A stretch of 64,000 bases of DNA from Halobacillus locisalis (GCF_013694105.1 NZ_JACEFG010000001.1:868001-932000), one strand, 5' to 3'. Positions 1-8,649 are shown, numbered from the stretch's first letter. Notes: generated by a model not told the origin, from the sequence alone. Program-made: numbers and translations.

Positions 1-1
1 G

Positions 2-565
2 TCCTCTATGAAAGAATCGTTCGAGGAAGCCGTCAAAAACGTCTTACCAGAATTCCCGGTCGGTGATCCTCACGACCAAAACAATCACATCGGACCACTG
101 ATTTCTAAAAAGCAATGGGATACCGTTCAATCCTATATTGAAAAAGGAACGGAAGAAGGTGCGACTATCCTTGTCGGCGGTACAGGCAAACCAGACGGCT
201 TAGAAACAGGTTACTATGCGAAGCCTACCGTGTTCACAGATGTTAAAAATGACATGGTCATTGCTCAGGAAGAAATCTTCGGCCCTGTCACGACAATCAT
301 CACCTATGACTCCATTGATGAAGCGATCGAAATCGCGAATGAAACCATTTATGGACTTGCCGGATATGTTGTCGGTAACGATCCAGAAACACTGAAGAAA
401 GTATCCACAGGTATCCGCGCTGGTCGTATCAAAATCAATGATGCCGAAGCAGACTTTGCCGCTCCGTTCGGTGGCTTTAAACAGTCAGGAATCGGACGTG
501 AATGGGGTGACTACGGAATTGAAGAGTATTTAGAAGAAAAAACGATTTTAGGGTTTCCATCCTAA
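2..565 (+). CDS. Aldehyde dehydrogenase, C-terminal part (cut by window start)
   Basis: This is the last 187 residues of an NAD(P)-dependent aldehyde dehydrogenase; the reading frame is open to the window edge, so the start lies outside. Family features seen are the EEIFGPV motif, the 'GLAGYV' stretch and the C-terminal 'PFGGFKQSGIGRE' block that forms the oligomerisation and substrate-channel end. The catalytic cysteine and Rossmann part lie upstream of the window. The substrate cannot be inferred. A hairpin terminator follows directly. Confidence 0.9.
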   Translation, partial: SSMKESFEEAVKNVLPEFPVGDPHDQNNHIGPLISKKQWDTVQSYIEKGTEEGATILVGGTGKPDGLETGYYAKPTVFTDVKNDMVIAQEEIFGPVTTIITYDSIDEAIEIANETIYGLAGYVVGNDPETLKKVSTGIRAGRIKINDAEADFAAPFGGFKQSGIGREWGDYGIEEYLEEKTILGFPS

Positions 566-575
566 TCATGAAGAT

Positions 576-606
576 GACAGGGGCTAACTAGCTCCTGTCT
601 TTTTCT
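576..606. terminator. Bidirectional intrinsic terminator
   Basis: Stem GACAGGGGCT / AGCTCCTGTC with a 4-nt loop (one G-T pair), followed by TTTTC on the plus strand. It sits between the converging aldehyde dehydrogenase gene and the gerAB remnant. Confidence 0.7.
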
Positions 607-1525
607 TTGTTCCTTTACTCCTCTCCCTTCTGTTTTTTATGATCAAACCTATCCAAAGAATCAAAGGTAGAATCAGTCCATTGGTAAGAGCATACGAAAG
701 CCACGTGTCACCTACAAAGGTTTCGAAATAGGCTACATCTGGATAGGCTATGATAGATAAGACGACCATTCCCATACCCAGCGGCAACAATAACGGTCTA
801 TGATCATTTATTTTCAAAAATTGAGCAATCCCTACACTGGAGGCATAGTACAGTACGACAAGTTTAAAGAAAATGGTGATCATCCATATGATCGCAATGA
901 ATATCTCTAACCCTTCCAAAAATCCGGCTATATTGATTTTTTCTCCAACTTTATAGGTCGGATAGGCACTCAGTCCTGTCAGGTCACTGCCCAGAACTAA
1001 TAGACACAACATTGTGATCAGTAATAAAACACCACCTCCGATTAGACCCCCGATCACCCATCCATGTGCCGTCTTCTTACTTTCTTTTACGTATGGAAAA
1101 ATCATCAATTATGTAACCATCTTATGGAAGGGAGTTCCAATAACGACTTTAGAAGCACTTATTACAGGTAGCACACCGTTACCGAAATACGGTTTCAGAT
1201 TATCCAAACTTATTTGTGGACTGATGGAGATCGTTAAGAAAAGTAGCAGTAATACAAGCCAAGGCATAAAGGTTTCGGCTGAGCGTCCCATCACTTCGAT
1301 ACCTAAATATGCTCCTGCAATGACGACAAGTAAAAATAGAATATGGGTGAACTGCAAAGGGGTTTCGGAAATGATTTGAGTCGTCATGAAATCCCCGATG
1401 CTCCTCAGGACAAGCGCAGCCAAAATATAAATGAACGCTAAGTAGAAAAAACTGATAAAACGACCAATCCATAATGAGAAACTTGAACAAACTTCCGGTA
1501 TTTTATGTAGATGTACTGGGAGGAA
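584..1525 (-). pseudogene. GerAB-family spore germination permease, broken
   Basis: One minus-strand frame runs from 1525 to 584, interrupted only by a TAA at 1109-1111. Conceptual translation reads through 'LWIGRFISFFYLAFIYILAA', 'IISETPLQ' and 'NGVLPV', then after the stop 'MIFPYVKE' and several more membrane helices. These are landmarks of the GerAB / APC-type germinant receptor B subunit, an inner spore membrane permease of about 365 residues. Some 50-60 N-terminal residues, including the first helix, are missing: an in-frame TAA at 1526-1528 precedes the remnant with no start codon or ribosome site. GerAA and GerAC partners are not beside it. I read this as a dead gene with a 5' truncation and a nonsense codon. 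Confidence 0.8.
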
Positions 1526-1596
1526 TTAAGATTCTCCTCACCCCAAATTTGTGATAAACTCACAACATACTTACATAGAAAAGAGGATCATCCACA

Positions 1597-2130
1597 ATGA
1601 CCACGCATTATTTCATCGGCATTGTTCCCCCTGAGGAAGTGTTTGAGAAGATTGAGGAATTTCGACTGGGCTGGCTGATGGATATGAGCTCGGAGTCACA
1701 CATCACATTGAAAGCGCAACCCGGATTAACGTCTGATGAGAGATGGATCGACCACGTGAGAGACTTGTGCGGAACCATTCGGCCTTTTTCCGTCACATTA
1801 GGATCACCCGCCTATTTTAATGAGGACATCTTGTATTTAACCGTACAATCAGAACCCCTCATTTCCTTGCACAGGCAGTTGGTTCACCTCCTGACACCGT
1901 CTCAAAATGAAATCGAGCAGTATTTCGAACTTGACGGTTTCGTTCCTCATCTGACATTGGTCAAACAACAGTATGGCTTGTCGAAACTAGAGCTATCAGG
2001 GATGGAAGAAGCTGCAGAAAATACGCTCGCACCTTACCCAACTTTTGAAGCGACGTTTATTCGAATTTACCGACTTACAACGGGGCAAAATCGATACGAA
2101 AGACTTTTAGACATTCCTTTACGTGCTTAG
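1597..2130 (+). CDS. 2'-5' RNA ligase / 2H phosphoesterase family protein
   Basis: A 177-residue protein with the two H-x-[T/S] signatures that define the 2H phosphoesterases: 'SHITLKAQ' near residue 34 and 'PHLTLVKQ' near residue 118. The usual length is 170-200, so the protein is complete. Members of this superfamily (YjcG, LigT, CthT-like) hydrolyse or join 2',3'- or 2',5'-phosphodiester bonds in RNA or small nucleotides; the actual substrate here is unknown. It begins with ATG after AAGAGG and stands alone, ending in a strong terminator. Confidence 0.8.
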   Translation: MTTHYFIGIVPPEEVFEKIEEFRLGWLMDMSSESHITLKAQPGLTSDERWIDHVRDLCGTIRPFSVTLGSPAYFNEDILYLTVQSEPLISLHRQLVHLLTPSQNEIEQYFELDGFVPHLTLVKQQYGLSKLELSGMEEAAENTLAPYPTFEATFIRIYRLTTGQNRYERLLDIPLRA

Positions 2131-2164
2131 ATATAGTGCAGGCGGTCAAGCACGCTATACGCAC

Positions 2165-2205
2165 AAAAAGGTTGGATGATCTCTATTAGATCATCCAACC
2201 TTTCG
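2165..2205. terminator. Bidirectional intrinsic terminator
   Basis: A perfect 15-bp stem, AAAGGTTGGATGATC / GATCATCCAACCTTT, with a 7-nt loop lies between the converging 2H phosphoesterase and VOC genes. A-rich and T-rich ends allow use on either strand. Confidence 0.8.
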
Positions 2206-2225
2206 TTAAAGATATGAATAGTTCA

Positions 2226-2630
2226 TCAAGATTGAGTAGGAGCTACAAACTCCACTTTAATTCTATCTGGATCTTCGAAATAAACGGCATAATAATTTTC
2301 CCCACCGGCAAAAGGATGCTGGTCCTCATATAAGATAGGGATGCCCTTCTCTTGTAGCCTCTGCGTCATTTCATCTACTCTTTCGCGTGAATGCGCATGA
2401 AAAGCTAGGTGGTTCAGTCCTGTTCGGCGTCGGTGGTAAGAAACATCTAAAAATTGTTCTTCCGTTTGAACAAAGACCAAGTACGTCTCCCCTAACTTCC
2501 AGCTCTGTCCCCCTTCCCACTCTTGAAATAAATGATATCCTAACTCCTGTAAGAACCAACTCCAAAATGAAACGGACTCTTCTAAATTAGACACATAAAT
2601 CTCTACATGATGAAGCATACCTTCAGACAT
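2226..2630 (-). CDS. VOC-fold (glyoxalase-like) protein
   Basis: A 134-residue protein made of two beta-alpha-beta-beta-beta modules of the vicinal oxygen chelate superfamily: 'HHVEIYVSNLEESVSFW' at the start, 'LNHLAFHAHSRERVDEM' at mid-length and 'YYAVYFEDPDRIKVEFV' at the end. The H..H..E pattern at metal positions is kept, as in glyoxalase-type or fosfomycin-resistance-like enzymes, but the substrate cannot be assigned. The ATG at 2630 was chosen over longer versions because GGAGG lies 7 nt upstream. It follows a small membrane protein gene by 13 nt and is probably co-transcribed with it. Confidence 0.8.
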   Translation of the reverse strand: MSEGMLHHVEIYVSNLEESVSFWSWFLQELGYHLFQEWEGGQSWKLGETYLVFVQTEEQFLDVSYHRRRTGLNHLAFHAHSRERVDEMTQRLQEKGIPILYEDQHPFAGGENYYAVYFEDPDRIKVEFVAPTQS

Positions 2631-2643
2631 TCTTATTCCTCCA

Positions 2644-2775
2644 CTATTCATAGTTCTGATTGAATGACCGTTTAACCTTCTTGAACAACACAACTACAGA
2701 AATGATGACTCCAACCGGTAATCCCCACACAATTAACCATCCTAACACCATCATTGTAATGGCCGAACCGTCCAC
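2644..2775 (-). CDS. Small single-helix membrane protein, MetS-like
   Basis: A 43-residue frame with a GTG start preceded by AGGAGG at a good distance. It begins 'MDGSAITMMVLGWLIVWGLP', has one or two hydrophobic stretches, then a basic tail 'FKKVKRSFNQ'. The SAI-x-MM-x(n)-WG pattern resembles the MetS-type small subunits that accompany NSS-family methionine/alanine importers. No NSS transporter is nearby, so the function is open. It ends 13 nt before the VOC gene with that gene's GGAGG in between, which supports a two-gene operon. The similarity is from memory of the motif, not a search. Confidence 0.6.
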   Translation of the reverse strand: MDGSAITMMVLGWLIVWGLPVGVIISVVVLFKKVKRSFNQNYE

Positions 2776-2813
2776 GCTTTAACCTCCTCATAAGACGTTG
2801 CTCACTTTCCTCA

Positions 2814-2860
2814 TTAAAAAACGACAATCCTTCGCCTGTATAGTGGAGAAGAATTGTCGT
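2814..2860 (-). terminator. Intrinsic terminator after the STAS gene
   Basis: On the minus strand a 13-bp stem (ACGACAATTCTTC pairs with GAAGGATTGTCGT, one G-T pair) is followed by TTTTTT. It ends the transcript of the RsbR-like gene. Confidence 0.75.
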
Positions 2861-2921
2861 TGGTGTGTAATCTTTACGGAAATGATAATCGTTTAACAGA
2901 TATTACGAATCGGAAACGGTT

Positions 2922-3737
2922 TTAATTAATCGATTCAATCGCACGATGCAAGCTGCTGAATGTATCTAAATCTTTCATGTTTATCCCTAAGCTCACCATC
3001 GTTTGTACGATGTCCGGACGAATACCGCTCAAGATGCCGTGTACGCCGATCAATTCCAATGAGTGGATGACCTTAAACAATTGATGCGCCACCATCGTAT
3101 CGATCATGCTGACTCCGGAAAGATCTAATATGATCGTATCCAAGTCATACTCTTCCCCTTGTTTCAAGGCGTTTTCCATCAATAGTTGTGCCCTGTGTGT
3201 GTCGATTTCGCCTACAATCGGAATAACACCGATTGTCTCTGTAATCCGAACCATTGGAACAGACAGTTCATTGACCGCATAATAGGCTTTCGCTATGGTG
3301 TCCTTGAAGTCATCCATGTAAGATTGACTTACTATCTGACTTGCATGATCGACCGTGTCATTGAATTTTGTAAGGATATCATAAAACTCATCCAAAGATA
3401 GATTCTGAGCTTTTGCTTCATCCTTGATGATATCACCTATGACACCACGGTAATCACTAATTTCTGCTAGAGCTAAGTTTAATGGTAACATGAGCTCGAC
3501 TAGTTTCCCTGAAACAATATCACTCCATTTTTCCAAGTCCTGCGTAACCTCATCTGGTTCTTCACTAATGGATTCGGCGTAGGCTTCTACCAATCGAATC
3601 CTCCAAATGACCAGGTCCTCAGAGACCTCCCCTTTACCAATTTCACTAGGGATCGCTACATCTCGAGCTAGTTTTTCTTTACGTTCAAGTATCGTTGTTG
3701 TAATAGGTCTCAATTTATCTGGATTTGCTGTTGGCAC
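2922..3737 (-). CDS. RsbR-type STAS domain co-antagonist (stressosome)
   Basis: A 271-residue protein: an N-terminal RsbR-type sensor region (about 1-150) and a C-terminal STAS domain (about 160-270). Two threonines sit where the phosphorylated threonines of B. subtilis RsbRA are found: Thr180 in 'GEIDTHRAQ' and Thr214 in 'GVSMIDTMVAHQ'. Such proteins form stressosomes with RsbS and are phosphorylated by RsbT, controlling sigma-B. No rsbS, rsbT or sigB is nearby, so this is a solitary paralogue, as with rsbRB-D in B. subtilis. Start is GTG after GAGGAGG. Confidence 0.85.
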   Translation of the reverse strand: MPTANPDKLRPITTTILERKEKLARDVAIPSEIGKGEVSEDLVIWRIRLVEAYAESISEEPDEVTQDLEKWSDIVSGKLVELMLPLNLALAEISDYRGVIGDIIKDEAKAQNLSLDEFYDILTKFNDTVDHASQIVSQSYMDDFKDTIAKAYYAVNELSVPMVRITETIGVIPIVGEIDTHRAQLLMENALKQGEEYDLDTIILDLSGVSMIDTMVAHQLFKVIHSLELIGVHGILSGIRPDIVQTMVSLGINMKDLDTFSSLHRAIESIN

Positions 3738-3895
3738 CGAATATCCTCCTCTATTATTCGTTCATTGTTTATTTGCTTTCGAAGTTCACTGCTTTTATAC
3801 AAAAAAGTATGTACCATAACTATACTACTATAACACAACACGAATATCGACGGTTTATTGGAAGAAACAGCATCTTGTTCTGGATTTTTCGAATA

Positions 3896-3924
3896 TGAAA
3901 CTTTTGGAGAGTAGAAATCGTATC
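3896..3924 (+). promoter_or_regulatory. Candidate ECF-sigma promoter (SigW/SigM type)
   Basis: TGAAAC at 3896-3901, a 17-nt spacer, then CGTATC at 3919-3924. TGAAAC-N16/17-CGTA/CGTC is the consensus of Bacillus ECF factors SigW, SigX and SigM. The expected transcript start is about 35 nt before the ATG of the small membrane protein at 3965, with AAGGAGG between. Seen by eye only. Confidence 0.55.
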
Positions 3925-3964
3925 AATGCTAACGTTTAACTTTTCAATTTAAGGAGGAAGACGT

Positions 3965-4144
3965 ATGACTCGTACTAACAGACGTCCAATGAATGATGTA
4001 ATGGATCACATGAAAAAGGTTGAAGGGGTGCAGATGGGAAGAGGCGGTAAGCTACCGAAACCGATTAAGTGGATCGGATACATTTTATTCGGTAGCTTTT
4101 TCTTAGTCATGCTATTGGGATTGTTGATTAGTTATATAAACTAA
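3965..4144 (+). CDS. Small membrane protein of unknown function
   Basis: A 59-residue protein starting ATG with AAGGAGG at 3951-3957. It has a basic, soluble N-terminal half (MTRTNRRPMNDVMDHMKKVE...) and one transmembrane helix near residues 37-56 ('IGYILFGSFFLVMLLGLLIS'), so an N-in topology is likely. I recognise no named family. The candidate ECF-type promoter just upstream suggests induction by cell-envelope stress. It is isolated, flanked by oppositely oriented genes. Confidence 0.75.
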   Translation: MTRTNRRPMNDVMDHMKKVEGVQMGRGGKLPKPIKWIGYILFGSFFLVMLLGLLISYIN

Positions 4145-4223
4145 TCAATCTCATATAATAACAATATTTCCTTGTGGTTGATCTGATTTCTGGATCGCGC
4201 CTCCGTTTATTCATACCACAACA

Positions 4224-5099
4224 TTAAGGTGATCGCTTACACGACCTAGCTGAGGGTATGTCTCCACTCACCATGAGCCCGATCACAGATAACATCAACA
4301 ATGAAGCATTATAAGTTATCGGGCTGAATGGATGCACGAGCACCTGAAGATCTGCGCTTACGGCTGCTAATGTTAAAAATGGAAAAGCAACCATTTGCAA
4401 TAAAAACAGAACCTTTTTTTGTTTGAGTATCAACCAGATAAGCCCAAAACCAATCTCCACTATTCCTGCGATCAAAACGACAGACTCCGCTGGGATCAGT
4501 GGATTTGTAGCTAGAGAAACTTCTCTCGGATGCATAGCCAACAACTTAGGTACAAAGCCGTGATACATCCAAATGAAGGCAAAGAAGAACGTCAGGAGCC
4601 AATATGTTAGAAAGCGCATGTACTGACTTCTAGGTGCCTCCTTTTTTTCGAGCCAGCGCTTAAAGACGTCAAAACTTAGCGCAGTTCCCCAACCTATTAA
4701 CGGACGAAACCACCTGTCTCCCCACCTTGCATCAAAGTCGTATTGTGTGATGAATGTCGTGCCATGATCGGTGGGGATGTATTTCCAGTACCCTCTTCCC
4801 TCCTTGATCGGAGAAATTTTCTGAGTTGTACCGAAATGAAGGGATGACGTACGCGATCCGTCTTCACCTTTATAGTTGCCGACGCTTCTGCCCCATCCCG
4901 ATACCGTTATTCCCGGTATGACTGTTGTTTCATATGTAAATAGTTGTGGATCGTTTTCTCGTTCTTTTGGCCGATAGGTGATCGAGGAGAAGCGCACATC
5001 CCATTGCTCGTGCAGATGCGGTTGCTGTGAAGCTTCCCACAACTCCTCCACTGTTCCATTAACGGTCGTTTCTACATAAATGGGGGCACTCATGTCCAT
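4224..5099 (-). CDS. SRPBCC domain fused to DoxX-like membrane domain
   Basis: A 291-residue two-part protein. Residues 1-150 look like a START/SRPBCC polyketide-cyclase-type fold: 'APIYVETTVNGTVEELWEAS' begins as many such domains do and 'GYWKYIPTDHGTTFITQYDF' follows. Residues about 165-285 carry four hydrophobic helices of the DoxX-like type. The soluble domain may bind a hydrophobic ligand at the membrane; the reaction, if any, is unknown. Start ATG at 5099; a small membrane protein gene lies upstream on the same strand. Confidence 0.7.
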   Translation of the reverse strand: MDMSAPIYVETTVNGTVEELWEASQQPHLHEQWDVRFSSITYRPKERENDPQLFTYETTVIPGITVSGWGRSVGNYKGEDGSRTSSLHFGTTQKISPIKEGRGYWKYIPTDHGTTFITQYDFDARWGDRWFRPLIGWGTALSFDVFKRWLEKKEAPRSQYMRFLTYWLLTFFFAFIWMYHGFVPKLLAMHPREVSLATNPLIPAESVVLIAGIVEIGFGLIWLILKQKKVLFLLQMVAFPFLTLAAVSADLQVLVHPFSPITYNASLLMLSVIGLMVSGDIPSARSCKRSP

Positions 5100-5145
5100 T
5101 CACACTCTCTATTTTTAATATTCTATACTTAAGGGGAGTTTGTTT

Positions 5146-5322
5146 TCATTCACGATTTGCCTTTTTCACAAGCTGATATTTCAAACCATAATATGTGGTC
5201 CAGAATAACACAAGGACGACAAAAGCAGAATTCCGGTAGTCAAATGGGAGAAAGAAATAAGCGATAAGAGCCATAATTAAAAAAGGCGGCATCATCAACC
5301 AATACAGCTTTTCATGACTCAA
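5146..5322 (-). CDS. Small two-helix membrane protein, unknown
   Basis: A 58-residue protein with two hydrophobic helices ('WLMMPPFLIMALIAYFFL' and 'SAFVVLVLFWTTYYGL') and a basic C-terminus. The start is placed at TTG 5322 because AAGGAGG is 7 nt upstream; the ATG seven codons earlier would place that ribosome site inside the gene. It is probably expressed with the downstream SRPBCC-DoxX gene (46 nt apart). Confidence 0.6.
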   Translation of the reverse strand: MSHEKLYWLMMPPFLIMALIAYFFLPFDYRNSAFVVLVLFWTTYYGLKYQLVKKANRE

Positions 5323-5509
5323 AAAAATTCCTCCTTCATTCATTTATCTTATATCTTGCTTCGACATTTGAGCCTAAAAGTCCTGCTTTTATCAATTCTG
5401 ATAGAATCGTACGAACGTTACATACTCGTACCTGTGTAGTAATCAACAAAAGTTAAAAGATGATCGATGTTGAACTTGTCACTCAATCAATGAAAGATAG
5501 CTAAAAACG

Positions 5510-6199
5510 TTATTCATATAAAGTAAACCATTCACCTACACTATCTGGTAATAGAACCGTGTCCCAAGGATGCCAATACCAGACATTTGAATTCTCATAG
5601 ACACGATATTGACGGGCGACTCCTTCATTCGTATGGAAAACCATAGTGTAGACCTTTCGTTCATGGCTCGGCGTATAGCCAGGAGCTTCATCGCCTTGGT
5701 TGATGAGCTCTATAAAATCCCTTATATCGCGACCTCCTTCTATTTCCCTGATCAACTGTTGATCATGGTAAAGCCCTATCTTTTCTACGGATGTCGGATC
5801 GAGATCTTTAAAATGCCAACTTTTGCTTGAAGAATCGTAGATCTTAAAGCCGTTTATTTCTTCCTTACTCTCAACTGCAAGCATCTTCGGCTGACCTTTG
5901 ATCCTGTAAAGTTTTGTGTCCTTATCCAGGTATGTCGCATCGCCACTTACCATTTGATAAGAGGGATTCGTCACGTTTTTGTCAACGTTAAACTCAACTT
6001 CTCCGACGACTCCCCCCACCATATCAGGATCATCGACAACCAGTTTATAAGCAGATTCATAACTAAGACCATTGAACTTCACCAAATCGATCCAGTCAAT
6101 GATGCTAACTTTTCCTTCTGTCCCATACCTCTCAGGATCTTCCTCTGAAGTACCTTGGCATCCCGCAATAAAGACCAGTAACAGAATTAAACGCCACAC
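5510..6199 (-). CDS. Lipoprotein of unknown function
   Basis: A 229-residue protein beginning with a short signal peptide and lipobox, 'LLLVFIAGC', so it is predicted to be lipid-anchored outside the membrane. The rest is acidic and rich in aromatic residues, with no motif that I recognise. Start is GTG after AAGGAG. It follows fakA in the same direction but lies beyond the fakA terminator. Confidence 0.7.
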   Translation of the reverse strand: MWRLILLLVFIAGCQGTSEEDPERYGTEGKVSIIDWIDLVKFNGLSYESAYKLVVDDPDMVGGVVGEVEFNVDKNVTNPSYQMVSGDATYLDKDTKLYRIKGQPKMLAVESKEEINGFKIYDSSSKSWHFKDLDPTSVEKIGLYHDQQLIREIEGGRDIRDFIELINQGDEAPGYTPSHERKVYTMVFHTNEGVARQYRVYENSNVWYWHPWDTVLLPDSVGEWFTLYE

Positions 6200-6317
6200 G
6201 CTATCACTCCTTACGACGATTCATGCTGACCCCGTTATCCTATGTATAAATGACACTTCACTGAATCATTTTCTGTTCGATCTCCTTTTTTGCAAACATT
6301 ATTTTCAAGTCTTCAAA

Positions 6318-6347
6318 ATAAAAAAGCACAGCCAGAAACAGCTGTGC
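6318..6347 (-). terminator. Intrinsic terminator after fakA
   Basis: Stem GCACAGC / GCTGTGC with an 8-nt loop, followed on the minus strand by TTTTTTTT just past the fakA stop codon. Confidence 0.75.
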
Positions 6348-6355
6348 CTTTCACC

Positions 6356-8023
6356 TTATTCTACAGAGAAAATGTAGGAATAGATCGGTTGTCCACCTTG
6401 GTGAACTTCTACTTCTAAATCTTCATACGTTTCCTCAATATATTCCTCTAAATCACTGACCTCTTTGTCATCGACATCTTCCCCGACGATGATGGTGATG
6501 ATTTCATCTTCATCCTCGTCGATCAACTGATTTAATAGTGTCTTCGCTGCGGTCAATTGATCTTTGTCGGTTGCTGAAATCTTGCCGTCAGCAATACCCA
6601 TGTAATGTCCTTTTTCAATTGTCATACCCTCGATTTGAGTATCTCTGACCGCATACGTAATCTGACCGGTCTTCACTTCTGACATCAGACTCGTCATTTC
6701 TTCCGTATTGGACGCAAGGTCTGCTTCTGGATTGAAGCCTAAGAGAGCGCTCATGCCTTGTGGAATCGTCTTCGTCTTGATGACGGACACTTCTTCTTCA
6801 GCTATTTCTGCTGCCTGATCGGCTGCCATAATGATATTCTTGTTGTTCGGCAAGATCAGCACTTTCTTCGCATGGGCTTCTTTTATCGCTTCTGATAAAT
6901 CCTGTGTGCTCGGGTTCATCGTCTGTCCACCCTGGATGACGACTGTCGCGCCGAGACTTTCGAATAACTTCTTGATTCCGTCACCCATAGCAACAGTGAC
7001 AATGCCGTATTCTGCTTTTGCTTCTGGCTTTTTCTTCACGTCTTTCTTCTCACCGACGATGGATGTGTGCTGCTCGCGCATATTCTCAATCTTCATGTTG
7101 ATCAGGCTACCGAACTGCTGTCCGAGTGTCAAAGCTTCACCAGGATGTTCTGCGTGTACATGTACTTTGACCAGTTCATCATCAGAAACAACCAACAAGG
7201 AATCGCCGTAATTGCTCAATTGTTGGCGGAATGACTCATCATCATAAGGGTTTTCTTTTAATTTATCGTCCTCAAATTTGACCATGAATTCTGTGCAGTA
7301 ACCGAACTCAATGTCTTCGGTTTTCATGAAGTCCTGTGCTAATTTATGGTGTTCGGCATTGACCATATCATCCATTGATACCGTCTCTTCGATGTCAGGA
7401 AGCGCTTCCCCTTTTAAATTCGCAAGGAACCCTTCATATATCGTAAGTAGTCCTTGTCCACCACTATCGACGACACCGACTTCCTTCAAAACGGGAAGCA
7501 ATTCTGGTGTACGCTTCAATGACTCTTTAGCCGCTGCAACAACGCCCTCCATGAATGGAATGATCTCGGAGTTTTGCTCTGCTAATTCAACAGAAGCTTC
7601 AGCCGAATCCTTCGCTACAGTCAGAATCGTACCTTCAACAGGTTTCATGACCGCTTTGTAGGCTGTCGTTACGCCACCCTGAAGCGCACCTGCTAGATCC
7701 TGTGTGGTGAGCGTTTCTTTCTCTTCCACTGCTTTTGAGAAACCACGGAAAATTTGGGATAAGATGACGCCTGAGTTCCCACGAGCCCCCATTAACAAAC
7801 CTTTAGCTAAGGCTTGAGAAACAACGCCTGCATGGTTCTCACCCACCGTTTTCACTTCTTCCGCACCTGAAGTCATGGATAGATTCATGTTTGTTCCTGT
7901 ATCCCCATCAGGAACAGGGAATACGTTCAAGGCGTCAATCATCTGAGAATTTTTAGTAAGATGATGAGCTCCTTGTAAGATCATTTCGGCTAACTTTTGG
8001 CCGTCTATATTTTGTAACGTCAC
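6356..8023 (-). CDS. fakA: Fatty acid kinase catalytic subunit (DAK2-domain protein YloV)
   Basis: A 555-residue protein of the usual FakA length. The N-terminal DhaL-type kinase domain carries 'PVPDGDTGTN' at residues 37-46, the metal/ATP site, then 'ARGNSGVILSQIFRGF'. A middle domain and a C-terminal DegV-like regulatory part follow. FakA phosphorylates exogenous fatty acids held by FakB proteins, feeding PlsX/PlsY phospholipid synthesis. It lies 31 nt after yloU, as in B. subtilis. In B. subtilis sdaAB, recG and fapR come next; here unrelated genes follow, so synteny stops at this point. Confidence 0.93.
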   Translation of the reverse strand: MTLQNIDGQKLAEMILQGAHHLTKNSQMIDALNVFPVPDGDTGTNMNLSMTSGAEEVKTVGENHAGVVSQALAKGLLMGARGNSGVILSQIFRGFSKAVEEKETLTTQDLAGALQGGVTTAYKAVMKPVEGTILTVAKDSAEASVELAEQNSEIIPFMEGVVAAAKESLKRTPELLPVLKEVGVVDSGGQGLLTIYEGFLANLKGEALPDIEETVSMDDMVNAEHHKLAQDFMKTEDIEFGYCTEFMVKFEDDKLKENPYDDESFRQQLSNYGDSLLVVSDDELVKVHVHAEHPGEALTLGQQFGSLINMKIENMREQHTSIVGEKKDVKKKPEAKAEYGIVTVAMGDGIKKLFESLGATVVIQGGQTMNPSTQDLSEAIKEAHAKKVLILPNNKNIIMAADQAAEIAEEEVSVIKTKTIPQGMSALLGFNPEADLASNTEEMTSLMSEVKTGQITYAVRDTQIEGMTIEKGHYMGIADGKISATDKDQLTAAKTLLNQLIDEDEDEIITIIVGEDVDDKEVSDLEEYIEETYEDLEVEVHQGGQPIYSYIFSVE

Positions 8024-8054
8024 GCTTACTTCCTCCTTTGACTACAACAAAGAC

Positions 8055-8417
8055 CTATTCGCTTGTCACGCGAACTCCCTGAATGAATATATTCACGGAA
8101 TCAACAGACAAACCAACTGTTTTATTCAATGTGTATTTCACTTGTGATTGTACGTTATGCGCTACTTCAGAGATTTTTGTTCCATAGCTGACGATAATAA
8201 ACATATCAATATGCAGGTGGTCTTCTTCTTGTCTGACGACTACACCTTTTGAGAAATTCTCTTTTCGCAGCATTTCAGATAATCCATCTTTAATTTGATT
8301 TTTAGATGCCATCCCCACAATGCCGTAACATTCTACTGCGGCACCGCCGGCAACTGTAGAAATCACTTCATTTGTGATTGTGATATGACCATTTTTGTTG
8401 TGCAAGTCTACGGACAT
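8055..8417 (-). CDS. yloU: Asp23/Gls24 family protein YloU
   Basis: A 120-residue Asp23/Gls24 family protein: 'GHITITNEVISTVAGGAAVE' at the start, 'GIVGMA' and a C-terminal 'VDSVNIFIQGVRV'. Homologues are small cytoplasmic or membrane-associated proteins linked to envelope homeostasis; the YloU biochemical role is not established. A good AAAGGAGG precedes the ATG, and TATAAT lies at about 8456-8461. It forms an operon with fakA. Confidence 0.9.
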   Translation of the reverse strand: MSVDLHNKNGHITITNEVISTVAGGAAVECYGIVGMASKNQIKDGLSEMLRKENFSKGVVVRQEEDHLHIDMFIIVSYGTKISEVAHNVQSQVKYTLNKTVGLSVDSVNIFIQGVRVTSE

Positions 8418-8620
8418 GTAAATCCTCCTTTAATCTCCTCAACTTCTTGCCATTATTATAACACAATTTCATTATTCTGAGCACGAAGGCTTATGAGAGG
8501 ATCATTTAAATCGGATGAACAATTCATGCTCCATATATCCGTCTAATTCCCCTTTTATACTTTGTAACAATTCGTGTTATCTGTCAAGAGAAAATTCTTG
8601 ATATAAATGTCGAACGCTTA

Positions 8621-8649
8621 TTGCAAGGGATACTTCGATATGATATAGT
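8621..8649 (+). promoter_or_regulatory. Sigma-A promoter of rpmB
   Basis: TTGCAA at 8621-8626, a 17-nt spacer, then TATAGT at 8644-8649, about 40 nt before the rpmB start. Confidence 0.65.

Noticed and set aside
1549-1577. Possible promoter TTGTGA-N17-TACATA before the 2H phosphoesterase
   Set aside because: The -10 is poor and the transcript would start inside the ribosome binding site.
6072-6377. Plus-strand frame opposite the lipoprotein and fakA terminator
   Set aside because: It crosses the terminator and is antisense to a lipoprotein with a clear signal peptide.
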